Shown: positions 1 to 5,978 of the stretch, piece by piece
How the letters are laid out: every line of letters starts with the position of its first letter
How positions within the stretch are numbered: position 1 is the first letter of the stretch
Assembly (NCBI GenBank): GCA_947478535.1
Contig: CANJXD010000058.1
Span: 1-17,630 of the forward strand
Length of the DNA: 17,630 nt
Origin: Acetobacteraceae bacterium
GTDB taxonomy: Bacteria > Pseudomonadota > Alphaproteobacteria > Acetobacterales > Acetobacteraceae
Direction of reading: 5' to 3'
The notes under the pieces: model-generated
Seen by the model: the letters and a program-made list of their open reading frames with translations, nothing else
Told to the model about the DNA's origin: nothing
Database searches by the model: none
Made by a program: the position numbers and the translations under genes

Positions 1-149
1 TAGTTGGAGAAGTGGTGTTCGGCATACCAGGCAGTGTCGAAGCCCGCCTGCTCGGCGCCCACGGTCTGTTCCACCGCGCTGCGCATGACGCTGTCGGAGG
101 TCTGATGATAGCCGCGCTGCTGCATCAGGATGAAGACGCCGAATTCCAT
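1..149 (-). CDS. LLM-class flavin-dependent oxidoreductase, N-terminal fragment
   Basis: The first 49 residues of a protein that continues beyond the left edge. The start ATG lies at 149 and has a strong ribosome binding site GGAGG (161-157) seven bases upstream. The fragment begins MEFGVFILMQQ and later has the motif WYAEHHF, typical of the bacterial luciferase-like TIM-barrel monooxygenases, where an EHHF stretch follows the first strand and helix. Such enzymes use reduced FMN and O2 to oxidise organic substrates in the cytoplasm. The substrate cannot be told from this fragment. The gene is divergent from a LysR-type regulator gene, and such a regulator often controls its divergent neighbour, so it may be the target here. 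Family assignment is fairly firm; specific function is unknown. Confidence 0.85.
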   Translation of the reverse strand, partial: MEFGVFILMQQRGYHQTSDSVMRSAVEQTVGAEQAGFDTAWYAEHHFSN

Positions 150-295
150 GTAGCTTCCTCCGTTGTGGTCCCGCGCGGTTTGCCTCGCACGGCCTTGACC
201 TGGTGGGAGGCACTTTGCCGGCGTGACAAGTCGCCGAACAATCCGGTATTCATCGTCAGCACCTTTGCAGAAGATGCACGAATGAAACTGCCGCG
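150..295. promoter_or_regulatory. Divergent promoter region between the flavin monooxygenase and LysR genes
   Basis: This 146-bp gap should hold both divergent promoters and any LysR operator. The only symmetry I noticed is a 6-bp inverted repeat, TGCCTC (181-186) and GAGGCA (207-212), with a 20-base spacer. That spacing is wider than the usual T-N11-A LysR box, so it may be chance. I could not assign confident -35/-10 elements. No Shine-Dalgarno sequence precedes the regulator gene at 296. Confidence 0.4.
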
Positions 296-1198
296 ATGAA
301 CCGCCTGCAGGCGATCGAGCTGTTCCTGGAAGCCGTGCGGGAGGGCAGCTTTTCTGCCGCCGGGCGGCGCTTCGGCCTGGCCCCTTCCTCGGTCTCCCGC
401 CACATCGCGCATCTCGAGGCGTCCCTGCGGACGCAGTTGCTGAACCGGACGACACGCTCGCTGACGCTGACGGAAGCGGGGCAGCTCTACCACGGGCAGG
501 TCCGCGGCATCCTGCAAAGCCTCAGGGATGCGGAGGCCGCGGCCACGGCCTTGCAGGCCACCCCGGCGGGGACTCTGCGCGTGCATTCCCGCACCATGTT
601 CGGGCTGCGCGTGGTCGCACCGCTGGTGCCGCGCTTTCAGGTGGAAAATCCGGCGCTGAAGGTGGAGTTGATTCTCTCCGAACGCGCCGCCCGGCTGGGG
701 GAGGAGGACTTCGACATCGACCTCCGCCTCAGTCGCCCGCAGGAACAGCATCTTATGCAGCGCCGCCTGCTGGAAAGCGAGCGCATCCTGGTGGCGAGCC
801 CTGCCTATCTTTCGCGCACGCCTGAGCCGCGCGCGCCCGGCGACCTGATCCATCACCGCTGCCTCACCTACTGGATGGGGCCGGAGGAGATCGTCTGGCG
901 CTTCCTCGTCGAGGGGCGGCTGGAGGAGGTGATGGTTCCCTCCCCCTTCACCACGAATAATGGCGAGGTGCTGCGCGCCCTGGCGTTGCAGGGCGATGGG
1001 GTGGCGCTGCTGGATGACTACACGGTGCGGCGAGACCTGGCGGAAGGTCGCCTGATCCGCCTGCTGCCGGCGCTGCGCGCCACCAACACCACCTTCGACC
1101 TCGGCATCTACGCGGTGTTCCGGCAGACGCCCTATACGCCTGTGAAGATCCAGGTCTTTCTGGATTTCATGGCGCGGGCGATGCCGGGGGTATTGTGA
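296..1198 (+). CDS. LysR-family transcriptional regulator
   Basis: A full-length LysR-type regulator of 300 residues, the normal family size. The N-terminal winged helix-turn-helix (about residues 1-60) includes SFSAAGRRFGLAPSSVSRHI, followed by the typical HLEASLRTQLLNRTTRSLTLT linker-helix entry. The rest (about 90-295) is the periplasmic-binding-protein-like effector domain. The stretch FDIDLRLS resembles the CrgA/DmlR-type branch of the family. It would bind DNA as a tetramer and respond to a small molecule I cannot identify. It is divergent from the flavin monooxygenase gene, its likeliest target, and converges on mntH with a 12-bp gap. The ATG at 296 has no clear ribosome binding site. 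It overlaps the stop codon of a five-codon frame (282-299), so translation may be coupled to that frame or inefficient. Confidence 0.92.
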   Translation: MNRLQAIELFLEAVREGSFSAAGRRFGLAPSSVSRHIAHLEASLRTQLLNRTTRSLTLTEAGQLYHGQVRGILQSLRDAEAAATALQATPAGTLRVHSRTMFGLRVVAPLVPRFQVENPALKVELILSERAARLGEEDFDIDLRLSRPQEQHLMQRRLLESERILVASPAYLSRTPEPRAPGDLIHHRCLTYWMGPEEIVWRFLVEGRLEEVMVPSPFTTNNGEVLRALALQGDGVALLDDYTVRRDLAEGRLIRLLPALRATNTTFDLGIYAVFRQTPYTPVKIQVFLDFMARAMPGVL

Positions 1199-1210
1199 TC
1201 CACCCGCTGC

Positions 1211-2545
1211 TCAATCCCCGAAGGCGGCGTCGAACAGCAGCTTCACGTTCAACGCGACGATCAACGCCGCGCAGGCCCAGCCCACCATCACCTGCCAGCG
1301 CGGCGCCGCCAGTGCGCCAAGGCGTGATTTGTCCTGCGCGAACAGCATCAGTGGGATGACCGCGAAGGGCAGTTGCAGGGAAAGGATGACCTGCGACAGG
1401 ATCAGCAACTGCGCGGTGCCGGATGCCCCGTAGATCCAGGTCACGATCACCGCCGGGATGATGGCGATCAGCCGCGTGACAAGACGCCTGGCAACCGGGG
1501 GCAGCCGGAATCGGAGAAAACCCTCCATCACCACCTGCCCTGCCAGCGTGGCCGTGACGGTGGCGCTGATGCCGCAGAGCAGCAGCGCAATGGCGAACAG
1601 CTTGGCGGCCATCTCGCTGCCCAGCAGTGGCGCGATCAGCTCATAGGCATCGCCGATCTCGGCCACTTCAGTCTTGCCGGCGGCGTGGAAGGTGGCGGCG
1701 GCGGTGATGAGGATGGAGGAGTTGATCAGCAGCGCCAGGCCCAGGGCGATGGTGCTGTCCCAGGTCGCGAAGCGGATCGCCTCCTTCTTCCCGGGTTCAT
1801 CCAGCGTCCAGGCGCGCGATTGCACGACGGCGGTGTGGAGATACAGGTTGTGCGGCATCACCGTCGCGCCAAGGATGCCCATGGCGAGGTAGAGCTGCGT
1901 TTCATTCGTCACGATGGAGGTGGATGGGATGTAGCCGCGCAGCACTTCCCCCCATTGCGGATCGGACAGCACGATCTGTACGGCGAAGCAGCCGAAGATC
2001 AGCACGATCATCCCGAAGATCAGCGCTTCAAGCCACCGCATCCCCTTGTTCTGCAGCCACAGGATCAGGAAGGCGTCGAGCGCGGTGAGCATGACGCCGA
2101 AGATCAGCGGGATGCCGAACAGCAATTCCAGCGCGATCGCCGTGCCGATCAGCTCCGCCAGGTCGGTGGCGCAGATCGCCACTTCCGCCAGCGCCCAGAG
2201 CGGGTAGGCCACCCATTTCGGGAAGCGTTCGCGGCAGAGCTGCGCCAGGTCCCGGCCGGTGGCGATGCCGATCCGGGCGCAGAGCGCCTGGAGCAGGATC
2301 GCCATCAAGGAGGAGACGAGGGCGACAGCCAGCAGCGTGTACCCGAAGGCCGACCCGCCGGCGAGCGCGGTGGCCCAGTTGCCGGGGTCCATGTAGCCGA
2401 CCGCGACGAGGTAGCCCGGGCCCATGAAGGCGAACAGCTTGCGCAGGAAGCCGCCCGCATTCGGCACCGCCACGCTGCGATGGACTTCCGGCAGGCTCGG
2501 CTCACGCGCACCGGAGGCGGGGCGGAGGGTCGCTTCGGTTGGCAT
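1211..2545 (-). CDS. mntH: NRAMP-family Mn2+/Fe2+ : H+ symporter MntH
   Basis: A proton-coupled divalent metal importer of the inner membrane, 444 residues with about 11 hydrophobic helices. The diagnostic metal-site motifs are present: DPGNW in TM1 (residues 53-57) and MPHNLYLHT in TM6 (from residue 230). I chose ATG 2545 (MPTEATL) because a GGAGG (2562-2558) precedes it by 12 bases. The frame could be extended seven codons to a TTG at 2566, but that start would lie upstream of the ribosome binding site. The gene is divergent from the mntR regulator gene, and the 65-bp gap contains a DtxR-like palindrome overlapping its probable -10. It is therefore expected to be shut off when Mn2+ is plentiful. 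Its 3' end faces the LysR gene, 12 bp away. Confidence 0.95.
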   Translation of the reverse strand: MPTEATLRPASGAREPSLPEVHRSVAVPNAGGFLRKLFAFMGPGYLVAVGYMDPGNWATALAGGSAFGYTLLAVALVSSLMAILLQALCARIGIATGRDLAQLCRERFPKWVAYPLWALAEVAICATDLAELIGTAIALELLFGIPLIFGVMLTALDAFLILWLQNKGMRWLEALIFGMIVLIFGCFAVQIVLSDPQWGEVLRGYIPSTSIVTNETQLYLAMGILGATVMPHNLYLHTAVVQSRAWTLDEPGKKEAIRFATWDSTIALGLALLINSSILITAAATFHAAGKTEVAEIGDAYELIAPLLGSEMAAKLFAIALLLCGISATVTATLAGQVVMEGFLRFRLPPVARRLVTRLIAIIPAVIVTWIYGASGTAQLLILSQVILSLQLPFAVIPLMLFAQDKSRLGALAAPRWQVMVGWACAALIVALNVKLLFDAAFGD

Positions 2546-2567
2546 GGTCGAGCATAGCCTCCACAAT

Positions 2568-2581
2568 TTAGCATAGGCTAA
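2568..2581. promoter_or_regulatory. Probable MntR/DtxR-type operator between mntH and mntR
   Basis: TTAGCATAGGCTAA is a perfect inverted repeat (TTAGC/GCTAA, 4-base spacer). It matches 12 of the first 14 bases of the DtxR/IdeR operator consensus TTAGGTTAGSCTAACCTAA as I remember it. A near-copy of the core, AGCATAGCCT (2551-2560), lies 19 bp away from AGCATAGGCT (2570-2579) as a 9/10 direct repeat, and it overlaps the mntH ribosome binding site. The flanking regulator gene encodes an MntR-type protein, which makes autoregulation plus mntH repression the simplest reading. Binding is inferred. Confidence 0.7.
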
Positions 2582-2603
2582 GAAGTGTTTGAGCCGCTAT
2601 CAA
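2575..2603 (-). promoter_or_regulatory. Candidate mntH promoter
   Basis: On the minus strand, TTGATA (2603-2598, five of six matches to the -35 consensus) is followed after exactly 17 bases by TAGCCT (2580-2575). The latter is a weak -10 that keeps the key first, second and last positions. The -10 lies inside the DtxR-like palindrome, the expected position for a repressor that blocks RNA polymerase. An alternative -10, TATGCT (2575-2570), has a 22-base spacer. Confidence 0.5.
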
Positions 2604-2610
2604 GAGGCAA

Positions 2611-3075
2611 ATGATCGACCGCCCCCGCAATACCCGCCGCGACCCGCTGCGGCCCCTGCCCGCCGCCGAGGACCAAGCCGCCCGCTTCGCGCGGCAGCGG
2701 GAGGCGGATCGCACCGCGACGGCCGAGGACTATGTCGAGCTGATCGCCGACCTGCTGCGGGAGGATGGGGAGGCCCGGGCGGTGGACCTGGCGCGGCGCA
2801 TGGGCGTTTCCCAGGCGACCGTCACCGCGACCATCGGCCGGTTGCAGCGTGACGGGCTGGTGGAAACCAAGCCCTATCGCGGCCTGTTCCTGACAGCCGA
2901 TGGCCAGGCGCTCGCCACGTCCGCCAAGGCGCGGCATGAACTGGTGGTGCGTTTCCTGATCGCCGTCGGGCTCGACCGCAACACGGCGGAGGCGGATGCG
3001 GAAGGGCTGGAGCACCATGTCAGCGAAGCCGCCCTTGCCGCCTTTGCGCGCTTTCTTGTCAAGGCGGGGGACTAG
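2611..3075 (+). CDS. mntR: Manganese-responsive DtxR-family repressor MntR
   Basis: A 154-residue DNA-binding metal sensor, close to the length of E. coli MntR (about 155). The winged helix-turn-helix spans roughly residues 38-98 and includes EARAVDLARRMGVSQATVT and the wing PYRGLFLT. The C-terminal dimerisation and metal-binding part carries DAEGLEHHVS, whose acidic and histidine residues are typical MntR ligands. D40 in the first helix (EDYVELIADLL) is another expected ligand. The short DtxR SH3 domain is absent, as usual for MntR. ATG 2611 is preceded by GAGG (2603-2606). Divergence from mntH, with a palindromic operator between them, supports Mn2+-dependent repression of mntH. I cannot exclude a response to Fe2+ as well. 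Confidence 0.93.
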   Translation: MIDRPRNTRRDPLRPLPAAEDQAARFARQREADRTATAEDYVELIADLLREDGEARAVDLARRMGVSQATVTATIGRLQRDGLVETKPYRGLFLTADGQALATSAKARHELVVRFLIAVGLDRNTAEADAEGLEHHVSEAALAAFARFLVKAGD

Positions 3076-3119
3076 GCACGCGCGCTGCGGCGTTTTTCCG
3101 GTCACCGCGAATCCGGCGA

Positions 3120-3839
3120 TCAGTCCCGTCTGCCGCGACCCTCGCGCTCGCCATGGGCACTGCGATGGCAGGATACGCAGTTCTGGAAATCGCGGATTCC
3201 CTCCCGCAGGTGCTTGGCCCTGATGCGGTCCTGCTGGTGTTCATGGCAGCCATAGCAGGTGTAGCGGCTGGTATCGTTGTTCACATGGCAGGTCGCGCAG
3301 GGCGCATTATGGTCCCGGTCGAGCAGGAACAGCCGGGCGTGATCGAAAGTGGCGGGCTTCCAGCGCTCCGTGCCGTGGCATTGCGCGCACCCCGTGGTGA
3401 GGCCGCGATGGAAGGCGTTGGCGGGGGCCGTATGGCAGGTCACGCAACTCGTCTGCGTCGTGGGCTGCAGCAGGGCGTGGGAGAACGTCATGCGGGAGCT
3501 TTGGCCGATCGGTGAGCCCTGATGGTCGCTATGGCAGGCGAGGCAATTCTGCGCGACCAGGTGCTGGTGGAAGGGTGTTCGCGCCGCAGGCCCCGTCCGC
3601 GCCAGGGCGACCCCGGTGGTGGAGCGCACGCCGATATCCGCGACCGCGTGGCAGGTGACGCAGCGCGCCGGCGAGGCACCACGCAGCGGCGCGTGGCAGG
3701 CAAAGCAATCCGTCGAGAGTTGCGCATGTGCCGGCACCAGCGGGCCGGGGCTCACCATCGGGTGTGGGTAGAGGATGGCGAGCGCCACGATCACGACCAG
3801 GTTGGCAGCGACGATCAGCATGATCCAGGGGCGCTTCAT
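3120..3839 (-). CDS. Membrane-anchored octaheme c-type cytochrome (cytochrome c3-like)
   Basis: A 239-residue protein with eight CxxCH haem-attachment motifs starting at residues 45, 60, 99, 132, 151, 181, 195 and 221, plus several spare histidines that could be distal ligands. An N-terminal hydrophobic stretch (residues 5-23) reads as an uncleaved signal anchor, which puts the haem domain in the periplasm. I set the start at ATG 3839 (MKRPWIM). The frame is open further upstream, but that part overlaps the preceding cytochrome b gene and is not membrane-like. The start overlaps that gene's stop (ATGA), so the two are translationally coupled. It is the last gene of a reductase / b-cytochrome / c-cytochrome operon and probably receives electrons from the b haems. 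The natural acceptor is unknown. I do not recognise it as a named octahaem reductase: there is no CxxCK motif and it is much smaller. Confidence 0.88.
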   Translation of the reverse strand: MKRPWIMLIVAANLVVIVALAILYPHPMVSPGPLVPAHAQLSTDCFACHAPLRGASPARCVTCHAVADIGVRSTTGVALARTGPAARTPFHQHLVAQNCLACHSDHQGSPIGQSSRMTFSHALLQPTTQTSCVTCHTAPANAFHRGLTTGCAQCHGTERWKPATFDHARLFLLDRDHNAPCATCHVNNDTSRYTCYGCHEHQQDRIRAKHLREGIRDFQNCVSCHRSAHGEREGRGRRD

Positions 3840-4414
3840 CGCCAGCCCCAGAACAGGAAGACGGCCAGGATATGCGCCGTCGCCAGCACGGCGAAGGCAA
3901 GCGTGATCGGGACGTGCACGACGCGCCATTCCTTGATGGCGTCGAAGGTCAGGCTGTCCCAGTAGAGCCGTTGCTCGACCGCACCGGCCGACAGCCCCTC
4001 GTCGCGGAATTGCAGGCGGCTTGCCTCCATGCGGCGTCGCGAGCGTGCGAGCAGGTATTTTCCGGTCAGCCCACTGCCGACGGTGATGAGCATCGCCCAG
4101 ACCGCCAGCCAGCCGAGGATCGCGTTGAAATGGATGCCGGCATGCACCAGCACCAGCAGCGATCCGGCCCAGGCCATCCATTCATGCGCGCGCAGCAACT
4201 GCACCGGATTGCCGCTGGTGATCAGCTTGCGCTTGCGCAGCGAGTACCGCAGCGAAAGCAGGATCAGCGCCGTGCCGGGAATGCCGAGGTAGCGGCCTAT
4301 CCACACAGCGTCAGCCAGATGCAGCACGAGATCGAGCAGCAGTGCCGCGGCCGCCAGGGCGGCCAGGGCCAGCACGAAGGGCAGCACTTCACGGTTGATG
4401 AGGCTGCCGGTCAT
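3836..4414 (-). CDS. Diheme b-type membrane cytochrome (ferric reductase/cytochrome b-like)
   Basis: A 192-residue integral membrane protein with about five helices (roughly 10-30, 43-56, 77-97, 101-121, 165-188). Two helices each carry a histidine pair with 13 residues between: H77/H91 and H167/H181. This is the classic spacing for two stacked b haems in cytochrome b and ferric-reductase/NOX proteins. Positive loops (RKRK at 60-63, RSRRR at 124-128) suggest the N-terminus is inside and the C-terminus faces the periplasm. ATG 4414 overlaps the stop of the upstream flavin/2Fe-2S reductase gene, and the stop overlaps the start of the octaheme cytochrome gene. The inferred role is to carry electrons from the cytoplasmic reductase across the membrane to the c haems. 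It has no flavin domain of its own; that part is the neighbouring protein. The exact family name is uncertain. Confidence 0.82.
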   Translation of the reverse strand: MTGSLINREVLPFVLALAALAAAALLLDLVLHLADAVWIGRYLGIPGTALILLSLRYSLRKRKLITSGNPVQLLRAHEWMAWAGSLLVLVHAGIHFNAILGWLAVWAMLITVGSGLTGKYLLARSRRRMEASRLQFRDEGLSAGAVEQRLYWDSLTFDAIKEWRVVHVPITLAFAVLATAHILAVFLFWGWR

Positions 4415-5694
4415 GCCTCAAGCACCAGCGCCGAGCCCGGCGTGCCGACGCAGAGCAGGCAGCGGCCGGGCGCCACCTCCTGGTCGGGCTGCACGGCATA
4501 GCGGACGTGGCCGGACACCACGGTTGTCTCGCAACTGCCGCAACTGCCGGACCGGCAGCCGGATTCCACGGCCACGCCATGGCGCTCGGCAAAGTCCAGC
4601 AGGTTCGCATCCTGCCCGTTCCAGATCAGCGTGCGTCCCGAGCGGCGGAACTGGACGTCGGCCGTGATGGCGGTGGTTGTCCCGGCATCGCCGCATGCGG
4701 CCTGAACCGGGGTGAGGGAGGCAGGCCCGAAGGCCTCGTGATGGATGTCGCGCGGGGCAATGCCCCAGGCCAGGAGGGCGGGGATCAGGCTCGCCATCAT
4801 CGGCGGTGGCCCGCAGACGTAGAACTGCTGCCGGCCATGCGGCAGCGTCTGGCGCAGCAGCGCCCCATCGACATACCCGATGTGCTGATAGTCCCGCCCC
4901 TGAGAATCACCGGCGCCTGGCTGGCTGTAGACGACGTTCAGGTGGAAGGAGGGATACTGGGCCGCCAGCGCCTCAAGCCTTGCCTTGAACGCATGTTCAC
5001 CGCTGTGGCGAAGCCCGTAGTAGAGGTGCAGGACGCGCCCGGGCTGCTGCTCCAGGCACCAGCCCAGCATGCTCATCATGGGTGTGATGCCGATGCCACC
5101 GGCGATGAAGACGGCCGGGACCTCGGCATCACGGTCGATGAAGAAGCCACCGGAGGGCGCCCTCACCTGCAGCAGATCACCCTCCCGCACCGCGTCATGC
5201 AGATGGGTGGATGCGGCACCGGGGGGCAGATCGGGCCGGCCCGCGGGCGGAGCGGCCCGCTTGACGGTGATGCGGTAGGCGTCTGGACGCGGCGCGTCAG
5301 AGAGGGAGTAACAGCGCGTGATCGACCGTCCGGCGGCCCCCGCAATCTGCGGGATGTCGAGCGCGAAGGTGAGGAACTGGCCCGGCAGGAACGGCGGCAA
5401 GGGCGCGCCATCGACGGGCGCCAGCAGGAAGGAGCATTGCGTTCGCAGCGCATCCTCGAAGTCACGCCGCAGCACACGGAAGCTGCGCGAGCCTTGCCAG
5501 GCCGGTGCGGTGGCACGCGGCCCGACCGGGATCGGCGCCAGCGATGCGACATTCCGCCGCCGATGCCATAGGGCGACGCCGATTCCGATCGTGATCTGCG
5601 CCAGCAGTGCCGTCGAAATATACAGCAGCAGTTGAAGTGCCGTCACCGGCCGCAATGCCGCGCGGGTGGGCTCACCGTGGCAGGCCCGGGCCAC
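4411..5694 (-). CDS. Membrane-anchored FAD/NAD(P)H reductase with C-terminal 2Fe-2S ferredoxin domain
   Basis: 427 residues from a GTG at 5694. An in-frame GTG at 5646 (16 residues shorter, beginning with TALQLLLY) is an equally good start, since neither has a clear ribosome binding site. Domains in order: one N-terminal transmembrane helix (about 19-43); a ferredoxin-reductase FAD domain with RCYSLS; an NAD(P)-binding domain with GGIGITPMM and CGPPPMM; and a plant-type 2Fe-2S domain with cysteines at 380, 385, 388 and 415 (C-x4-C-x2-C...C). The order FNR module then 2Fe-2S resembles the hybrid-cluster-protein reductase type (HCR), but with a membrane anchor. It should take hydride from NAD(P)H through FAD to the iron-sulfur cluster at the inner face of the membrane. 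It is the first gene of the three-gene operon, with ATGA overlap to the b-cytochrome gene. The partner acceptor is inferred from context. Confidence 0.88.
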   Translation of the reverse strand: MARACHGEPTRAALRPVTALQLLLYISTALLAQITIGIGVALWHRRRNVASLAPIPVGPRATAPAWQGSRSFRVLRRDFEDALRTQCSFLLAPVDGAPLPPFLPGQFLTFALDIPQIAGAAGRSITRCYSLSDAPRPDAYRITVKRAAPPAGRPDLPPGAASTHLHDAVREGDLLQVRAPSGGFFIDRDAEVPAVFIAGGIGITPMMSMLGWCLEQQPGRVLHLYYGLRHSGEHAFKARLEALAAQYPSFHLNVVYSQPGAGDSQGRDYQHIGYVDGALLRQTLPHGRQQFYVCGPPPMMASLIPALLAWGIAPRDIHHEAFGPASLTPVQAACGDAGTTTAITADVQFRRSGRTLIWNGQDANLLDFAERHGVAVESGCRSGSCGSCETTVVSGHVRYAVQPDQEVAPGRCLLCVGTPGSALVLEA

Positions 5695-5978
5695 CGCGCA
5701 GTCTTGAGGTCGGAGGTTGAGACCAGGCCTCGTCGCACGGGATGCTGCCTCACCTGCTGTTGGCCGCTCGGCGGGCCATGGCGTTCCAGGGGGCCATCAT
5801 CCGCGTCACCAGGGGTGGAGGTCCTTGATGCCGATCAACGCGCGAGCCGGCACAACGGCCCATCCTGGGCGAAACATTTTCGTCCTATCCGATCCTGCCG
5901 CCCCCGCGTTGCCATCCCGCGACCTCGGGCTTCCCCATCGCGGGCCTGCGGCGCCAGGTGCTTCAAAGGACGACCACC
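5695..5978. promoter_or_regulatory. 284-bp divergent control region between the redox operon and the P-type ATPase
   Basis: No credible gene lies here. The region contains one perfect FNR/FixK-type palindrome (5825-5838), candidate -10 elements on both sides of it, and a short inverted repeat CGAAA-CAT-TTTCG (5870-5882) near the predicted rightward start point. The ATPase ribosome binding site AAAGGA is at 5965-5970. Leader lengths would be about 105 bases for the ATPase and 95-145 bases for the redox operon. Confidence 0.6.
5825..5838. promoter_or_regulatory. Perfect FNR/FixK/Anr-type binding box
   Basis: TTGATGCCGATCAA matches the FNR-family consensus TTGAT-N4-ATCAA at all ten defined positions. 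On the plus strand, CATCCT (5861-5866) follows after 22 bases, the spacing expected for a class II activator site centred near -41.5. On the minus strand, GATGAT (5801-5796, four of six matches to TATAAT) follows after 23 bases. The site could thus activate the ATPase gene, the redox operon, or both, under low oxygen. No FNR-type regulator gene is in the window, so the protein that binds is inferred. Confidence 0.75.

Noticed and set aside
181..212. Inverted repeat TGCCTC/GAGGCA as a LysR operator
   Set aside because: The 20-base spacer does not fit the T-N11-A pattern, and a 6-bp match in a 146-bp region can arise by chance. It is mentioned only in the promoter entry.
3076..3119. Terminator between mntR and the octaheme cytochrome gene
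   Set aside because: There is a TTTTT after a GC-rich stretch, but I could not build a stem longer than about four base pairs.
3840..4181. A longer N-terminus for the octaheme cytochrome
   Set aside because: The open frame runs upstream, but it lies entirely within the cytochrome b gene in another frame. The ATG at 3839 has an ATGA overlap and is followed by a proper signal anchor.
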